Assembly: GCA_033030425.1 (NCBI GenBank)
Contig: JAUFSD010000009.1
Span: forward strand, 434,001 to 498,000
DNA length: 64,000 nt
Direction of reading: 5' to 3'
DNA from: Verpa conica
Lineage: Eukaryota; Ascomycota; Pezizomycetes; Pezizales; Morchellaceae
The translations under genes and the position numbers were made by a program. Positions 34,493 to 47,270 of the stretch are shown here, one piece after another (positions within the stretch are counted from its first letter, which is position 1; each line of letters starts with the position of its first letter). The notes under the pieces were generated by a model, which saw nothing but the letters and a program-made list of their open reading frames with translations, was not told the DNA's origin and ran no database searches.

Positions 34493-35345
34493 GTTGTGAT
34501 TATTTAGCCGTCCTCAGCGCTATGGGATATGGGAATAAGGAAATATATCTAGGCCGTAGGTACCTAATTCCTCTTTCTATTACAACAGTATCTGAATAAC
34601 TGGACCCAATCACGAGCCCCAGGGGATGTGTTCTAAAGATGTGAACTTAAGATGTAATAATAGTATATAGAGTAAAAGCACAAAGACAAGAAATATACTA
34701 AGTAGATACCACTAAATTGCAGCAAGACAACCCAAAGGAAAAGTCCAAAATGAAAAAACCAAAAATACGCGAAAATAATGAGCACACAACCCGCAACCAT
34801 CTACTAGTAGTTAGTTAGCCAGCACATCAATCAATCCATCAATAAACTCAACATGTATCACATCCCGACCCGAAACCCGGCTCACGCCGAAAGAAAGAAG
34901 AAAGAAAACCCCATGTGCGGACCAATGCCAGAGAAAAAAAATGTGATAGCAATTACATTCGACAAAACACATGCGTAGGACAGGAAAAGATGAGTGAGAG
35001 AACGCCCTAGCTAATCATCACGATAGATAAACACACCTAAACAGAATGAAGAAAGTATAAACCGGGGGGAAAAGGTACAAAAGAAAGGAAAGGAAGGTGG
35101 GAGTTGTGTTGCAAGGTAATACAGAAACAAAAGAAACAGTACGAGCGATAGGATTCAAACGAATAATAGTAGCCCAAAGGGCAAGCAAGAACAAAACCCC
35201 ATATGCCTTTCCCAATAATCCCCCACCCACGATTCAGCGCCCCTTACCCCCTACCGAACTTTTATATATATATATTTATATCGAACACGAACACCCGGTT
35301 TAATAGTAGAAACAGCAACCTAAAACAGAAGCCCTTGGAAAAATT
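34493..35345. other. Convergent 3' spacer
   Basis: Between the stops of LIP2 and the FHA-protein gene; probably holds both 3' UTRs. A-rich, with no coding signal. A (TA)n-like patch lies at 35261-35281. Confidence 0.5.
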
Positions 35346-37621
35346 CTAACGCTCTCCCTTCTGCCACGAGTTCATGGCAGCCATCAGCCCTACGCCAAGT
35401 AACATGACCCCGATGATGCTAACATAGGGTGCCGTGTTTTGTTTCGACAGTACTAAAGATGTCCTCGCCAAATCCTCAGAGGATATTGCAGAGCCATTTG
35501 GAAGTTTTCCAATATCTTTTTGTTTTACTGTACCGTTTGATACGGGCTCCATGATCTCGTCGTTGGTCATGTCGGTATTTACTTGCATGCCTGCATTTCG
35601 GACAGCTGCTGAATCTGTCTGACTTCCAGATTGCCGCTTTCGTGACTTACGGGCTTCCTCTTCTCTCTGAATGGTCTCAACCATCTCGGCAAGTGTCTTC
35701 CTTGTTGTTCGACTTTCCTCCTCTGCGGATTCTGTTCGGAGTTTATAGGCTTCAATTTCTGCCTTTGCTGATTGAAGTTCTAGCATCATTTCCTCGACGC
35801 GCCTTTGGAGTCTGTTTGCCGCTTCCGCTGCTGCCAGAGCAGATGGATCGACTTTTACTTCTAGAGTATCGTCTTCACTGTGATTCACATCCTCCATTCG
35901 CATATCCGGTTGCCCGTCTAATGATTTCTCATTATCCCCGCATATGGTGTCTGTATCATCCATTTCACCCTTCTCATCTGCCAGAACCTTCTCTGCCTCA
36001 AACTCTCCAAGCGCCCTTTCACGAGAGGTCCCCCGTAGGGCTCTCGTTTCTAGCTGCGAAGCACGATCTTCGGCGTCTTCGCGTGCACTTTTTTCTCTTT
36101 TCAACGCATCCTCAAGATCTTTTACACGTGCTGACTTTGCTTCGAGTTCTTTACGGGCCTTGGCTAAAGCATCAACAAGAGAGAGCAGTTGTGGAGGAGA
36201 GTTTGTTGTATCTTGTTTTAGTGTCTTCTCAGATTTCAGTTTGGGCAGTGGTAAGCCAATACTTGGGGCGGAAGATGCCCGTGGTGGCTCCCAGCCGGTT
36301 AGTTGTGGAGGAGGAGGTAGAGCAGATGTTGAATTTGTGTAGGGAATTGGTACTTCCTCAGTTCGAGGTTTAGATTCAACATGGTTTTGAAGCTCCTCAG
36401 TAGTAGATTTTGGTGGTAAGAGTGCGTCGAAGAATTCCGAGGTTCGCTGAAGATCTTGCGACTGTTGTTTTGCTATTTGGAGTTCGTACTGAAACAAAGT
36501 AGTCAGTACTGTATCTAGAAGTGATAAGATATAAAGTAGCTTACATTCAATTTTTTGACAACCATCTCCATGGTGACTGGCGCAAGCATCATGTGGGTTG
36601 GTCGGTGGTTTATGCCCCCATTGACACTCATTGTCGAGCTCCGAGAGCCTTGGGAACCGGATCGACCTCGTAGACTGTTATTCTGTAGAGACACGTGATT
36701 CATTTGAGAGTTCATTAAAGAGCCACCCCCCATAGAATCAAGATCCCCAAAGTTTACCTCAAAGCTTCCAGCACTTGACGACTGCAACCCTGCATGCTCC
36801 ACCCTCGCAGCCACTTTGTGGTGAATAATAGTTTTATTGTCCTCCCCTACAATGTCAATCCCTAGCTCCAAAACATCATCTGCTCTGAGTTCGTGCGGCT
36901 CGCTGTCGCGGTTTTCCTGCGATAGTCGTTGTCCGTTGACGAATGTTCCATTGGATGACTTGACATCACGTATCCATACCCGACCACTAGACTTTTCTGC
37001 CCATACCTCGGCATGTTGCCTAGACAGAACTTTTGAGTCAAAATATCCGTTGCTCTGTGTGGGTATTGTCTTGGCGTTCGTTTGCCTGCCGATTCGAAGA
37101 GTTTCTGGATAATAAGGCAGCGGAATGAACTTTCGATCAAAAGTTCCGTTGAGAGGTTGCAACATCAAGAAAGAATTATTTTGTGGCTGCTGGCTCCCAT
37201 TCACCTGGGAGCCGTTGTTAGACATAAGATGCTGTGATGGAAGTATAGGCATAGCCTGGTGGATCGAGTTTATCGGCGAGCTAGACACGGATGAGCCGGA
37301 ATGCCCGTTAGCGCCCCCAGGTGCCCTCATAATGTCAGGTTTCGCCGGCCAGCCTCCGTTCGAAGTAACCCTCACTCCTCCACGACCTGTTCCCTTCTTT
37401 TTCCCGTTAAGTGAATTTCCCCACACCCCGTTTGGGCCGTCTGAGGCAACCGAAGATGCTGATGACGATGATGATACTGATGAGGCAGCAGATGTGCGTT
37501 GAGAGCCCTTGATAAAGATTCGCGCTACTTCGTCGGCAGTCATAGGGTTGATATTACTCTGCCCACCATTCCATGACCTAGGGCCGGAATGGAAATTCGG
37601 TGGTTGCGCCACGGCTGTCAT
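35346..37621 (-). CDS. FHA-domain tail-anchored protein (SLMAP/Far10/PRO45/HAM-4 type)
   Basis: Two exons, 36545-37621 and 35346-36488, join in frame across a 56-nt intron (739 aa). Residues 1-150 are Ser/Gly/Asn-rich. A forkhead-associated domain spans about 155-262, with LRIGRQ, SRQHAEVW and SSNGTFVNG, the phosphothreonine-binding signature. A disordered segment, a coiled coil over about 460-640 (alternating Glu/Lys/Ala/Leu) and a single hydrophobic C-terminal segment follow (YVSIIGVMLLGVGLMAAMNSW, last about 25 residues). FHA plus coiled coil plus tail anchor is the layout of SLMAP, yeast Far9/Far10 and filamentous-fungal PRO45/HAM-4. These are STRIPAK subunits at ER and nuclear membranes, involved in cell fusion and fruiting. 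The ortholog assignment is inference; the architecture is seen directly. Divergent to the SMP gene on its right. Confidence 0.85.
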
Positions 37622-39273
37622 ATGCTGCTATGGGGCCCGCACAGGAGACGGAGGGCGGGCAAAGGGGAGGGGGGGAGGGGAGGGAAGGACAGAGGGAAGA
37701 TGGGGAGTGTGAAGAGGAAGTGTGAAAGGAGGACTATTTTATTTTTTTAGTTGGTAAAAGGCGGCTGATTAAGTGGCGATGTAGAGGTTAAAAGGCCAGT
37801 TCGAGACGTGGTAAACACGGGTTATTATTTTATGGATATCTGGCGCTGTGCTGTTGGAATACTGCTGTTACGTCAGACGAGGGAGGCTCCAGCGTCGAGG
37901 TGGAGTTGGAATATATGGCCAGGTATGTATTGTATGTATTGTAGGAGGTGAAAGGGGGCCGTGAACGGGTAACAGAGGCACGGCAAAAGGGGCAGTAGCA
38001 GCGCAGTAGGCAGCAGGCGGCGCGGCAGCAACAGCAACAGAAGGAACTCCGGGGGAAACCTCCCGTGGCAGACACGCTAGGAGGGGCAGCGGGGGCAGAT
38101 AGTGGCTAGAGGCTAGAGAGATAGCCCGAGCAGAGGAAGGGAAGGTCTCTCTTCAGGGAGTAGGGGGGTTGTGCACACGATGGGTTGGATGAAGCGGAAA
38201 ATAAGCTAACCAAGAGATTCTGGGGTGGCTGCGGATTGGGGGATGAGCGTCTGCAGCGCCTGAATGGATGAGATGTTTGTATGGCTGGGCTGCCTGATGG
38301 GTCTTGATGGGTGTGTGGATGGACAGATGGATGGACGTGATGGCAAAGAGCGTGCGGGAGCTAACCGGTACGGTACTGCAGCTGGGTCACTCACCAAAAA
38401 AAAACTGGGTATGAAAGGACGTCCCAGAACGCGCCCTAAGTGCTGAAAAGACAGGAAAAAAACACGGTGGTGACAAGCCAGGTTTGTGGTATGACAAAGG
38501 GATGAAGGCAAAAATGAAATAAAAAGCGTTGGGACGGATGGACCAACGAGAGAAACGGACCTACAGGGTCTGCAGACTGTCACCGAGCAGGATTCTAATA
38601 ACTGACTGATCAACTGGTGCACTGGGTCGTGGGGTGTTCTGCGTGGTTAGGGGTTCACTGATATCTCCGTCACGCAAGGTGTCTTCTCTCCAATGTGGCA
38701 ACCGAGAGCGTGATGGGGCAGCACAAAAAGTACATATACTACATACCTAGTCCAAAGAGCCTCACCCACGAATGCACCATTTCGCACGATTCAGATGGGA
38801 TCTCTCATCCTCAGGTGTAGGTATGCACTTGCAGACGCAGAGAGATTCTTGGTTATCCAGTGCTTCAAATAGAAACGCGCATGGGGCTCTTGGAGGGAGA
38901 TTTGGGTTGAGTTGCGTTCTCCTACGCCCGAGTTGCGAGTGTGGCGCATGGGACCAGGATGCCTTCCCCAGAGTCATAGCACCGGACCCAGGCAACAACA
39001 AATGTAAACAGAACAGTGGCTCAACGCGTGACGTGACTCTCACCCCCAGACTCCGCTCGTCTGTCTGAGTCTATCTGGATTCCTGTCTGCAGCAGAGGCT
39101 CGTTACGGCACATGCAGCAAACACTACATCTGTATATAGTCATCACAACAACATTATCAGCCCCCCGAGATTTCCATCCAGGTGTCCTTCTTTCTCTGTA
39201 ACTACCTTACATCTCTTTCTCTTCATATCGTGGTCGAGATCTCCATGCTCCTTGTCCCCAGCTAGCTCTGGTC
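37622..39273. promoter_or_regulatory. Divergent promoter region, 1.65 kb
   Basis: Shared upstream DNA of the FHA-protein gene (left) and SMP-protein gene (right). It is GC-richer than other spacers, with G-rich runs just upstream of the FHA gene (37660-37690), CAG/CAA-type repeats around 37985-38040 and ATGG-type repeats around 38260-38340. Open frames here are low complexity and not convincing. Long 5' UTRs are likely. Confidence 0.45.
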
Positions 39274-42255
39274 ATGAGCTTCCTATCGTTCCTTGTTATT
39301 TACCTGATCGGAGGTATCTCGTTCTTGCCTTTGTTACTCGGTCTCGTCTTGCTTTACGCCCACCTCACCTTTCCACATGTTCTTCTCGAGGAACCCGTCT
39401 CGGATCTTATCAGAGAAGGGGACGACGATAAATCCTTAAAGATCGAAGACGAGAAGCTATCGAGAAGGTCTACCGGTTCTGCTGATGTTGCTGCAGGCTA
39501 CTTTGCTGTGACGAGAGAGTTCGTACCGGGGGGTGTAAATGGAAAACCGCCAGAGCGAACATCTCCGGCTGGGAAAAGCATTCCTGTGAATGATTCGCCT
39601 TCTGTAGTTCAGTCCATGTATAGTAGGTTTTTCGACAGGCGAGCAAGTACTACAGCTTCAGATCCGAATGGAGGAGAAAAAAAGGTTCGCAGAGCTAGGA
39701 ACGAATTCTACGTGGTACTGAGGTGGGTCTGTGCATTTGTTTCCTGGGCCGGGATGTGACATTAATATTTATTGCTGTTATATAGACACGGGCATCTCAT
39801 GCTATACGACGATTCTGATCAGACCGAAGTTCGTCTTGTTATCTCGCTAAGCTTATACAAGGTCAGCATCTATGGCGGAGGTGAACAGATCCCAGAAGGA
39901 GAGCTTTATATCCGCCGAAATGCCATCTGCTTGTCAAGGAAGAATAGTGCTATCGACCCAGCGCTCGACACAAATACCGTCGCTATGCCGTTCTTCTTGT
40001 TTTCTGAGAACTGTTCATTGAAGGAAGACTTTTACTTTACACTTCTCAAAAACCAGGAGAAATCTTACAATGATCCTGCTACCATCTCTCCAACGCCACA
40101 GCGTTTCGAACAGAAACATATCATATCGTTATTACAACGCCTACACTCTTCAGAAGATCACTTACAGATGAACTGGGTCAATGGGCTATTCGGTCGTCTC
40201 TTCCTAGCTGTCTATAAGACCCCCGATGTCGAGAAAATGATCCGAACGAGGATAACTAAAAAGATAGCCAGAGTTAATAAACCCAATTTCTTATCGGATA
40301 TCGTGCTCCAAAAGGTCCATGTTGGTGAGGGCGTTCCATACATCACGAACCCTCGATTGAAGGAATTTACTGCAGAAGGCGATTTCTCTGCGGAGGCTGA
40401 TATTAACTATACCGGCAACTTCCGATTAGTATGTTATAGACTCTTCAGCTACTGGTTAGCGTTAGGTGCTAACTGGGGCCCCTTTTAGGAAGTTGCTGCG
40501 AAAGCTACTTTACAATTGCCAGGCCGTTTTAAGCCTAGAGAAGTCAACTTGGTACTGAGCGTCGTTTTAAAAAGGCTAGAAGGACATGCCATAATTAGGA
40601 TTAAGCCCCCTCCGAGCAATAGGATATGGTTGGCTTTCGAGACGATGCCTAAGATGGAGCTTGATATCGAACCAATTGTGGGCTCGCGACAAATAATCTG
40701 GAATCCTATCCTCCGCATAATTGAGAGTCGAGTGCGAGAAGTAATAGCAGAAACACTTGTACTTCCGCACTATGATGATACACCATTTACAGATACTTTG
40801 TCCCAGCTATTCAGAGGCGGAATCTGGGAGGAGACACTCACAAATGGCAATTCTACAGATAAGGAGGAATCAGGAGCCGAGAAAGGGGTTGTGGACGACG
40901 TAGATAAGGACATACTACTCGAGGAGGAAGTCTCAGAAGGTCTAGACGCTTCTTTGAGGCAAGTTAATGAAAGAACTATGAGCATGCCAGTCATTTCACA
41001 ATCGCCAACGCTTCTAGACAAACAGAAATCCGCGTCAATAATTGGTTTGAGCGAGCCGCCAGAAAGCCCTAGAGGGGGACCAAGGTCGCCCTCTTTAAAA
41101 TCGAGTCACAGCGTGCGGAAATCGAAATCACATCGAGCGCAATCATTAACAGCTATATCACCTCCCTCACCTAGCGTAATCACGGATGCGATCCATGTCA
41201 CAGCGGTTCGTGGTAAGACGGATGTCGCTGACAAAGGTGTCACTTCTGCAGTAATGGCTATGAGCAGGTCTAGATCATCCTCCAGTCCCCACTCTCCAAC
41301 ACAAACAAATCCGGCATCGCCTACTGGACCAAAATTCAACATAGATACATTAGCACCCGACGTCTCAATTGACCATTCCTCAGATAGAAGCAGCTATTCC
41401 TCTTCGTTCGAAAGCCGAACAGATGAGGTTGTTTCTAGAGCTAGAGGTGCTAAAAGATCACCTAGTCCAGCTCGTAGCATTTCTGGAAGTTCTGTTCGGA
41501 GCTTCGTTTCATCGAATTCAGTCCCAGCCCCGAATAATACTGATTCAAACTCAAATTCGTCAAACCAGTCATCTATTTTTCCCAAGGCACTTCAAGAAAA
41601 ACCATCTTTTGTAGCAGTCGCTACTGCTACTGCAGCTGTGAGGAATTGGTATAAAACTCGAAACTCGCAGGGTGAACCATCTCCGTCGACAGAAAATTTC
41701 AATAAGTCATCAGCCCCTAGAAATCTCCCCCCAGTAACGATTCCACCACCGGTTGCAAAGAAAACACCACCAATTAATGTCCCGAAACGGAAGACATTAC
41801 CACCACCATTACTACCGTCTAGGACAAAAAGCCGTACGACACCAGCCCCACCCATACCACCACGAGATCTATCACCATTTAATGGGGGGGCTGATCACCT
41901 GCTGGTTGTGGCAGCGCCAGACTCAGAACCCCCCTCGCCTTCACCAACTACTGGTGGTGAAGATGATGATTACTTGCGCAGAAGCGCAGCACATAATGGT
42001 AGCATTGAGTCCCACCTCATGTTTCGCACATCATCTAGGGATTCTGATTCATCTGTCCCAGTATCTCCGAATCCTCCAACCCTCCCACGACGTAGCAGGT
42101 CATTGAGGACTGCTAATGGAACGGTAGACAGGGAGCGGGAACACGAAAGAACGGTAAGACAAGAGAAAGAGGCAGAACGAGAAGTATGGCATGCTGCGGA
42201 GGAAGCAGAGTTGAGAACGAAAGTTCCATGGGAACCTGACGAGTCGCTGGCTTAA
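39274..42255 (+). CDS. NVJ2: SMP-domain lipid-transfer protein (Nvj2/TEX2-like)
   Basis: Three exons join in frame: 39274-39722, 39786-40428, 40489-42255 (952 aa). An N-terminal membrane segment (FLVIYLIGGISFLPLLLGLVLLYAHL) anchors the protein in the ER. A PH-like region follows (RHGHLMLYDDSDQTEVRLVI .. YIRRNAICL). From about residue 265 an SMP domain starts with QMNWVNGLFGRLFLAVYKT and continues through FTAEGDFSAEADINYTGNFRL-EVAAKATLQLP and SRQIIWNPILRIIESRVREV. SMP domains form lipid-carrying tubes at membrane contact sites; yeast Nvj2 acts at ER-Golgi and nucleus-vacuole contacts. The last 480 residues are Ser/Pro-rich and presumably disordered, with a charged helical end. Introns are 63 and 60 nt. 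Confidence 0.9.
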
Positions 42256-45200
42256 TTGCGCACAGACGAATGTGGAATCATCTTATTTTGTGCTTTTTCC
42301 CCGGCCACTAGAGCAGTGGCTGTAGATGTCTCTTTCTAGAGTAAAGGGAGATGGGAATCTAGATGTCTTTCTTCTACGTTGGAGAACTATTTGGGGTAAA
42401 ACACAATACTAGATTGGTACCTGGATGGTATAGATTCATGACATGTCTATTTTCTCCCCTCCCTTTATCTCATTTGGTTCATTTCTATCTTTCAGATTGT
42501 TGAGAACAGGAATTTTATTATGGCGTCAATTTGTAGTATTTCGGAGTTTTTATTTGTTGATGGGTTTATATTCCTACTTTTTTCTCGTGTTCACTCTTGT
42601 TTGTTTCTGTTTCTTTGCTACATACTTAAATTCAGTGTACTAAGATTGATCCTGCCTTAAAACGGTCGAAGGGGGCCTATTTTCAGGTTCCTTTTATTTT
42701 AAAGATTTTAGAAGGCAGTTTCCAACTTGATCAAGTTTATTGCCAAGAATTAGTACAAGTCTTTACATTAGTATTTTTCTCCATGGGCCAATAAATCCTT
42801 CTACTTCCACTCCTTCTCAGCTATCAATGAGTAAATATGATTCTCCCAGAAGTTCTCATACAGTTACTATAAATGAGTTATTAAACTGCTTCAGTATCTC
42901 TAGTGCTAGCACCCAGTCTACCGAAAATTTCGATCCACATATCTATAATACCAGCCTAATTGGGTCTTTCTATGGCAATTAAGGAGAACTTTATTTTCTA
43001 TATTTTCTAAGACACGTTTTACCCTGCTGATTGCTAAACCCGAGGCAGAGATTCTTTTTGTCTCAAGAGGCATTAATATCAATTGGTGGCATTTCTACCA
43101 TTTCTATCAAATACAAACACAATAAATCAAAGCTCTTAATTGTCCTCCACCCCCGATTTTCAGTAAAATCTACCACGGTCATTATTGGCCCCATATCTTA
43201 GCAAGGCTTCCCGCGTGTACAAAGTAACTACAAAAGCCACTCAAACGTTTCCGACCACTATCTTGCTACCCAACCATGATCCATTCCGCTTGTAACCTAC
43301 TATGGAATAAGGTACTTTAGTTATTACAGCGATGTAAATACTATTATCTGCCTTGCTAATAGCTTGGTTTATCGTAGCGATAATACGGCTCAGCCCTGAG
43401 CCAGTGTATCTACCGCAAGATTTTGTTTGACGGTTACTTCTATTGGTTCAAGATTTATATATATATATATATAATGAGAGGAATGATATAGTCTCCTCAT
43501 AGGCTTCGCATATTTCCTTTTTTCCTCCTCTCCCTTCCTGCTCACTTTAGAGTAAAACTAACCGCCTATCGGTCTTATGCATCTAGAAATATTAAATTAG
43601 ACAGCCAATTGGAACCTAACCTAGTCTTAGAAAATGAGCCAAAAGAGTCTATTACTAGCTCATCCGCTAAAAAGGTCAATAACTTACCCGGGCACTCTAG
43701 ATTGCATATAGATAAGATTAAAATTGACGCTATGTAGTGATCTTGTTAACTGAGTTGCGAGTGATATGATATGACCTATTTTCATCCATCCAGACGACTA
43801 TAATACTACAGAATGAGAAAGCATAAGTAGGAAGTTGAAGTGTACTAGCTAATGAGATATCTTTTCGGTAGGGATTCTCCTTCTTTAGGCTCTAGACGTC
43901 TTTATCAGCGTTATAATCTCCTCGACCTTGGACACTAGCAAAAAATACTATTACAGTCTTGTTTATTTTGATTATGAGGTATCACTAAAAATCTTTGAAC
44001 TGAACCCATCTGTTTAACATAACCTAGCCTAGACTATAATTAAAACTGTTATATATATATGAGCTTTGGTGGCACTCTAAGTTTAAATGTAGTCAGGGAT
44101 GCAGAGTGACGCCCCTAGTGACTAAAGCAGCAGCTACTAAAGACTAAAAACAATTAATTTATAAATTAGAGACCCTTGAAAGTTAGATAACCGCATCAGG
44201 TAATCCCAGGTTTGACGGCTTAAACAATTAGTCTATCATAGGTATATCCCTCTACCCCCCCCCCACCCCTTCTCAGCAACGTGGCTTCATTTATGGGTAC
44301 CTGCGGGCCTAGTAACTCACGGCTGCATGAAAAAATAAAGAAAAAAAAATTATGCTAAAGTGGTGATGTTACACCCTGGAGAATTGAGCCTAAGCCTTTA
44401 TTAAAAGTTGGTATCCATATAGGCACGTGACATGAGCGGACTTGAAACTGAAATATATTAAACTTCCGTACATCGAGGGGGCTTCGATAGCTAAGAGTTA
44501 CAAGTTCACATAGAATTGGTACTAATTACGCAACCTCACGATAGCCATAGGCTTTGGTCATCATTGCCCGCTAGCCGGGTCTTGAACCGAAACCCCGATA
44601 ATGCATATCCCCCGGTCTTATAGGTCATTTATAGGCAGCTACTTATCGATTGAACAGCGTTAAATCAATTATCGGGGTATGATGGCGATGGCTAGCCTAT
44701 GCCTATTAATACCGTTAATGTTCTGCGCCCATACGGCCTTGCATGCGCCTTTAGAGGTTAAATCTCTCAAAGGCCTTAGGGCAGATATTTACTAAATGGA
44801 ACAAAAACACTGCTCTGGTGGCAATATGCTATGTAATACATGCAAACGGTGGCATGACAAGCCATCTACGTAGGCGCCGTAGCACCTTCATCTGTCATGG
44901 CCGAAGCCGTCACCACCCACGGAACCAGAAAGTCATCTCGATGGAAGCGAGAAATAAGCAAATTTTTACTGGCCCATCGCTACGTCATACCCTCCCGTTC
45001 TCACCGCTGAGCTCTTTCCCCTCGCGTTAATAATTACCCCACTATTCTAGCAATCTATAGCGTGCTAATGTACCCCGCCTTGCTCAGTCAACGTGGGGTC
45101 GATTCGTGGTAAAGCACTCGATTTTGAGGGTCAAAAACAATTTCTTTCAACAATTGTCGATTTAAGCAAGCCTTACGGCCTATTTCATGTAGAAAAGTAA

Positions 45201-45457
45201 AAGCAAACTAAAAGATACTAATACAAAACAAACATGGCAAATGCATTCAAACCCGGCGCCGTAAGCATTATAAAAAAGCTACACAGGTAGGTATGAAAAA
45301 ACGCCTGTTTCAGTAAGGTATGTTTGCTCCTCTTCCCCCATCACACATATTAACCATCAGACAAAACTCATCTACTGACGAGCATCTTTTTCGGACAGTC
45401 TCCTTCTCCTAATTAACCAATAAGGTTGTGGAGAGGAACAGGCCGGAGACGCAAGGC
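42256..45457. other. AT-rich gene-free stretch
   Basis: About 3.2 kb without a supported gene. Contains a (TA)n run near 43456-43474, a C-rich run near 44253-44262 and tRNA-like Pol III boxes on the minus strand (B box 44578-44588, A box 44631-44641). Likely decayed repeats; the first few hundred bases are the 3' flank of the SMP gene. Confidence 0.5.
44578..44641 (-). repeat. Second possible tRNA-derived relic
   Basis: On the minus strand GGTTCAAGACC (44578-44588) matches the Pol III B-box consensus exactly. TAGCTGCCTAT (44631-44641), 53 nt upstream, loosely fits an A box. The T stem pairs only with two G-T wobbles and one mismatch. This is weaker than the pair at 6357-6435; a working tRNA is excluded by the poor stems. 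Confidence 0.22.
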
Positions 45458-46329
45458 TTAAAATCCGTGGATCTATAAAGGCAGGCATAGGTTAGATAGT
45501 GCTTCATTGATAAGGATGACTAGGGGTATCTTACTTTAATGTTCTCCTTGGCCAAAGCGTATTTGCCCATCTTGTCTTTGTCCTTGTCGGTGAGAAAATC
45601 CATCACCTTAGTACGGTGGTCTCCCTGAAGCTGAATCACCTCCCCCATGTCCTTGTCCTGAATGATAGTGCCATTGCAGGCTGTATTGGTAACACAACGT
45701 CAGCACTTGTACTTGTTGCTCATTTGTTGCGATCGAAACCGAGATGGAGGCAGGGTAAGTTAAGGGGCAAGGGTCACACAAACACCGCCTCACGGCATGG
45801 TGCTTGAGGGATTTTATCTCCAATAGAGGGATGTGACGCAGGGAAGAGAGCTAGAACTGACCGTATTCCTTTTTGAAAGCCTTGAGAAGAGCTTTCGGAC
45901 TGTAATCCTTTGACAACCCCTGAACAGTCGTCAACGTCTTGCGACCGTTGCGCTCTGTACTACCATATCAGCAAATATACATAATGAAATAAAGACACCA
46001 AAAGAGATGGAAAGGAGATATTTACGTTGGATACGAATATGGACGTAATTCTTTGGCTGGGTATCACCAACGTCGTCGGCGAAAGGATCTAGAGAGTACA
46101 GTCAGCTGAACTGTCATAGCATCAAAGCGACCGTGCTTATCAGCCTCCTCTTTTCCTTCAGCTAGGCACCCATATCTCCTGGCTAAAAGCACAACGAACT
46201 GAGGTTTCTATGCGTTGTGCTTGCAGGGGAGAGATCCACTACTGAATCGGAGCAAGGCTGATGGCAGTCATGAAGGATAGCAGGCAGCAATGAGGACTCA
46301 CCATTAACCTTGAGATTTTCGATGGACAT
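45458..46329 (-). CDS. SUI1: Translation initiation factor eIF1
   Basis: Start-codon selection factor bound to the 40S subunit. Five exons join in frame: 46302-46329, 46026-46088, 45862-45954, 45535-45680, 45458-45472 (114 aa, usual length about 108-115). The reading is MSIENLKVN-DPFADDVGDT, YVHIRIQ-QRNGRKTLTTVQGL, KKEY-ACNGTI, MGEVIQLQGDHR, and finally ENIK-IHGF. The final exon has only 15 nt (IHGF plus stop), yet it supplies the invariant C-terminal IHGF. Exon 1 encodes nine residues. Both tiny exons are supported by family conservation. The protein is essential and highly conserved, so the model is secure. Confidence 0.94.
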
Positions 46330-47119
46330 AAACAAACAGCGAGGGGGGTTTTGTATATGGAAGAGCTGTAGATATTCCTTAGGCGGAGAGCGAGATGGCG
46401 ATGATTGGTATGAGTTTTAGGGGGGTGTAAAGCTGAGGTCGGAGGTCTGTTGAGGGAGAAGGGGAGGCTTGGGGGGACGAGGGGTTGGGAGATTTAAATA
46501 CTAGCGAGGGCAACGGTAAGACTAAGACCAAGGTAAGCTAAAAGGATGGGTGCACTGGCTGTGCCAGTTGTGACTGAGGGAAAGGCGGTGTTGCAAGGAG
46601 CTAACAGGTAAGCGACCTGAACCGCGGGTTATGGCTTGGCTGACTGGTTGGCGGTTGGCGGTGGCAGGCTGTGACTAACTTGTGTCTGGGCTTACTCTTC
46701 CTCAAGAGTCTTTGGTAATAACATAGAAGGCTTTCTTTACCGTGTTATTGCCTCATACCACAGAATCAGTGCACAGGGACAGTGCGTACACACACTAAGT
46801 AAGATATGTGAGAGCCATCTCTTACTAAACAAAAGGCGGCAAAGAAAGTTGCACTTTACTATGGGCATCGGGATAAGTCGGTTGATAGGTGGCGGTACAC
46901 GGCCAAGGTTTTCACAACAACACCAACACTTACCCCAACACCTGTACTTGGGGCGAAATTAAATATTGTCAGGCTTTAAGTCCGACTTGTATTGCGTTGC
47001 AACGAAGCGAGGGACAACATTTAATTTCGCTCCGAGTAGCACCAGAAATCGTGGAAGCATTCCGGGCCACTCCTTTTATCTATACGATGAGCATGACTAT
47101 AAGGCTTAAAGGTAAACTA
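46330..47119. promoter_or_regulatory. Upstream region of eIF1
   Basis: GC-richer for about 350 bases upstream of the eIF1 ATG, then AT-rich. No motif can be asserted with confidence; no gene seen. Confidence 0.4.
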
Positions 47120-47270
47120 CAGTCACACCTCGCTATAAGAAAAGCCTTGCTGTAAGAAACGTTTTCCATTCGGGCCTCCCCGCACCCTTGCTATAAGGGA
47201 TATCTTCGAACTTGCTATAAGAAACGAAATTAGCTGAATACTTGGCGTTTCTTATAGCGAGGTGCAATTG
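47120..47270. mobile_element. Tc1/mariner (pogo-type) MITE
   Basis: A 151-bp element starting CAGTCACACCTCGCTATAAG and ending in the inverted copy (TTTCTTATAGCGAGGTG then CAATTG). It is flanked on both sides by TA, the target duplicated by Tc1/mariner transposases. The terminal inverted repeats match over about 23 bp with three differences. Inside, the TTGCTATAAG motif repeats (47188-47197, 47212-47221, and a variant at 47147-47156), a pattern of subterminal binding repeats. The element has no coding capacity, so it must have been moved by a transposase elsewhere in the genome. A CAG start is typical of the pogo group. Confidence 0.85.

Noticed and set aside
36000..36400. Long plus-strand ORFs opposite the FHA-protein gene (35642-36373, 35944-36342)
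   Set aside because: Shadows of the coiled-coil and Ser-rich coding region on the other strand.
37830..38075. 81-codon ORF with a Cys-rich string
   Set aside because: Low complexity created by CAG/GCA repeats in a promoter region.
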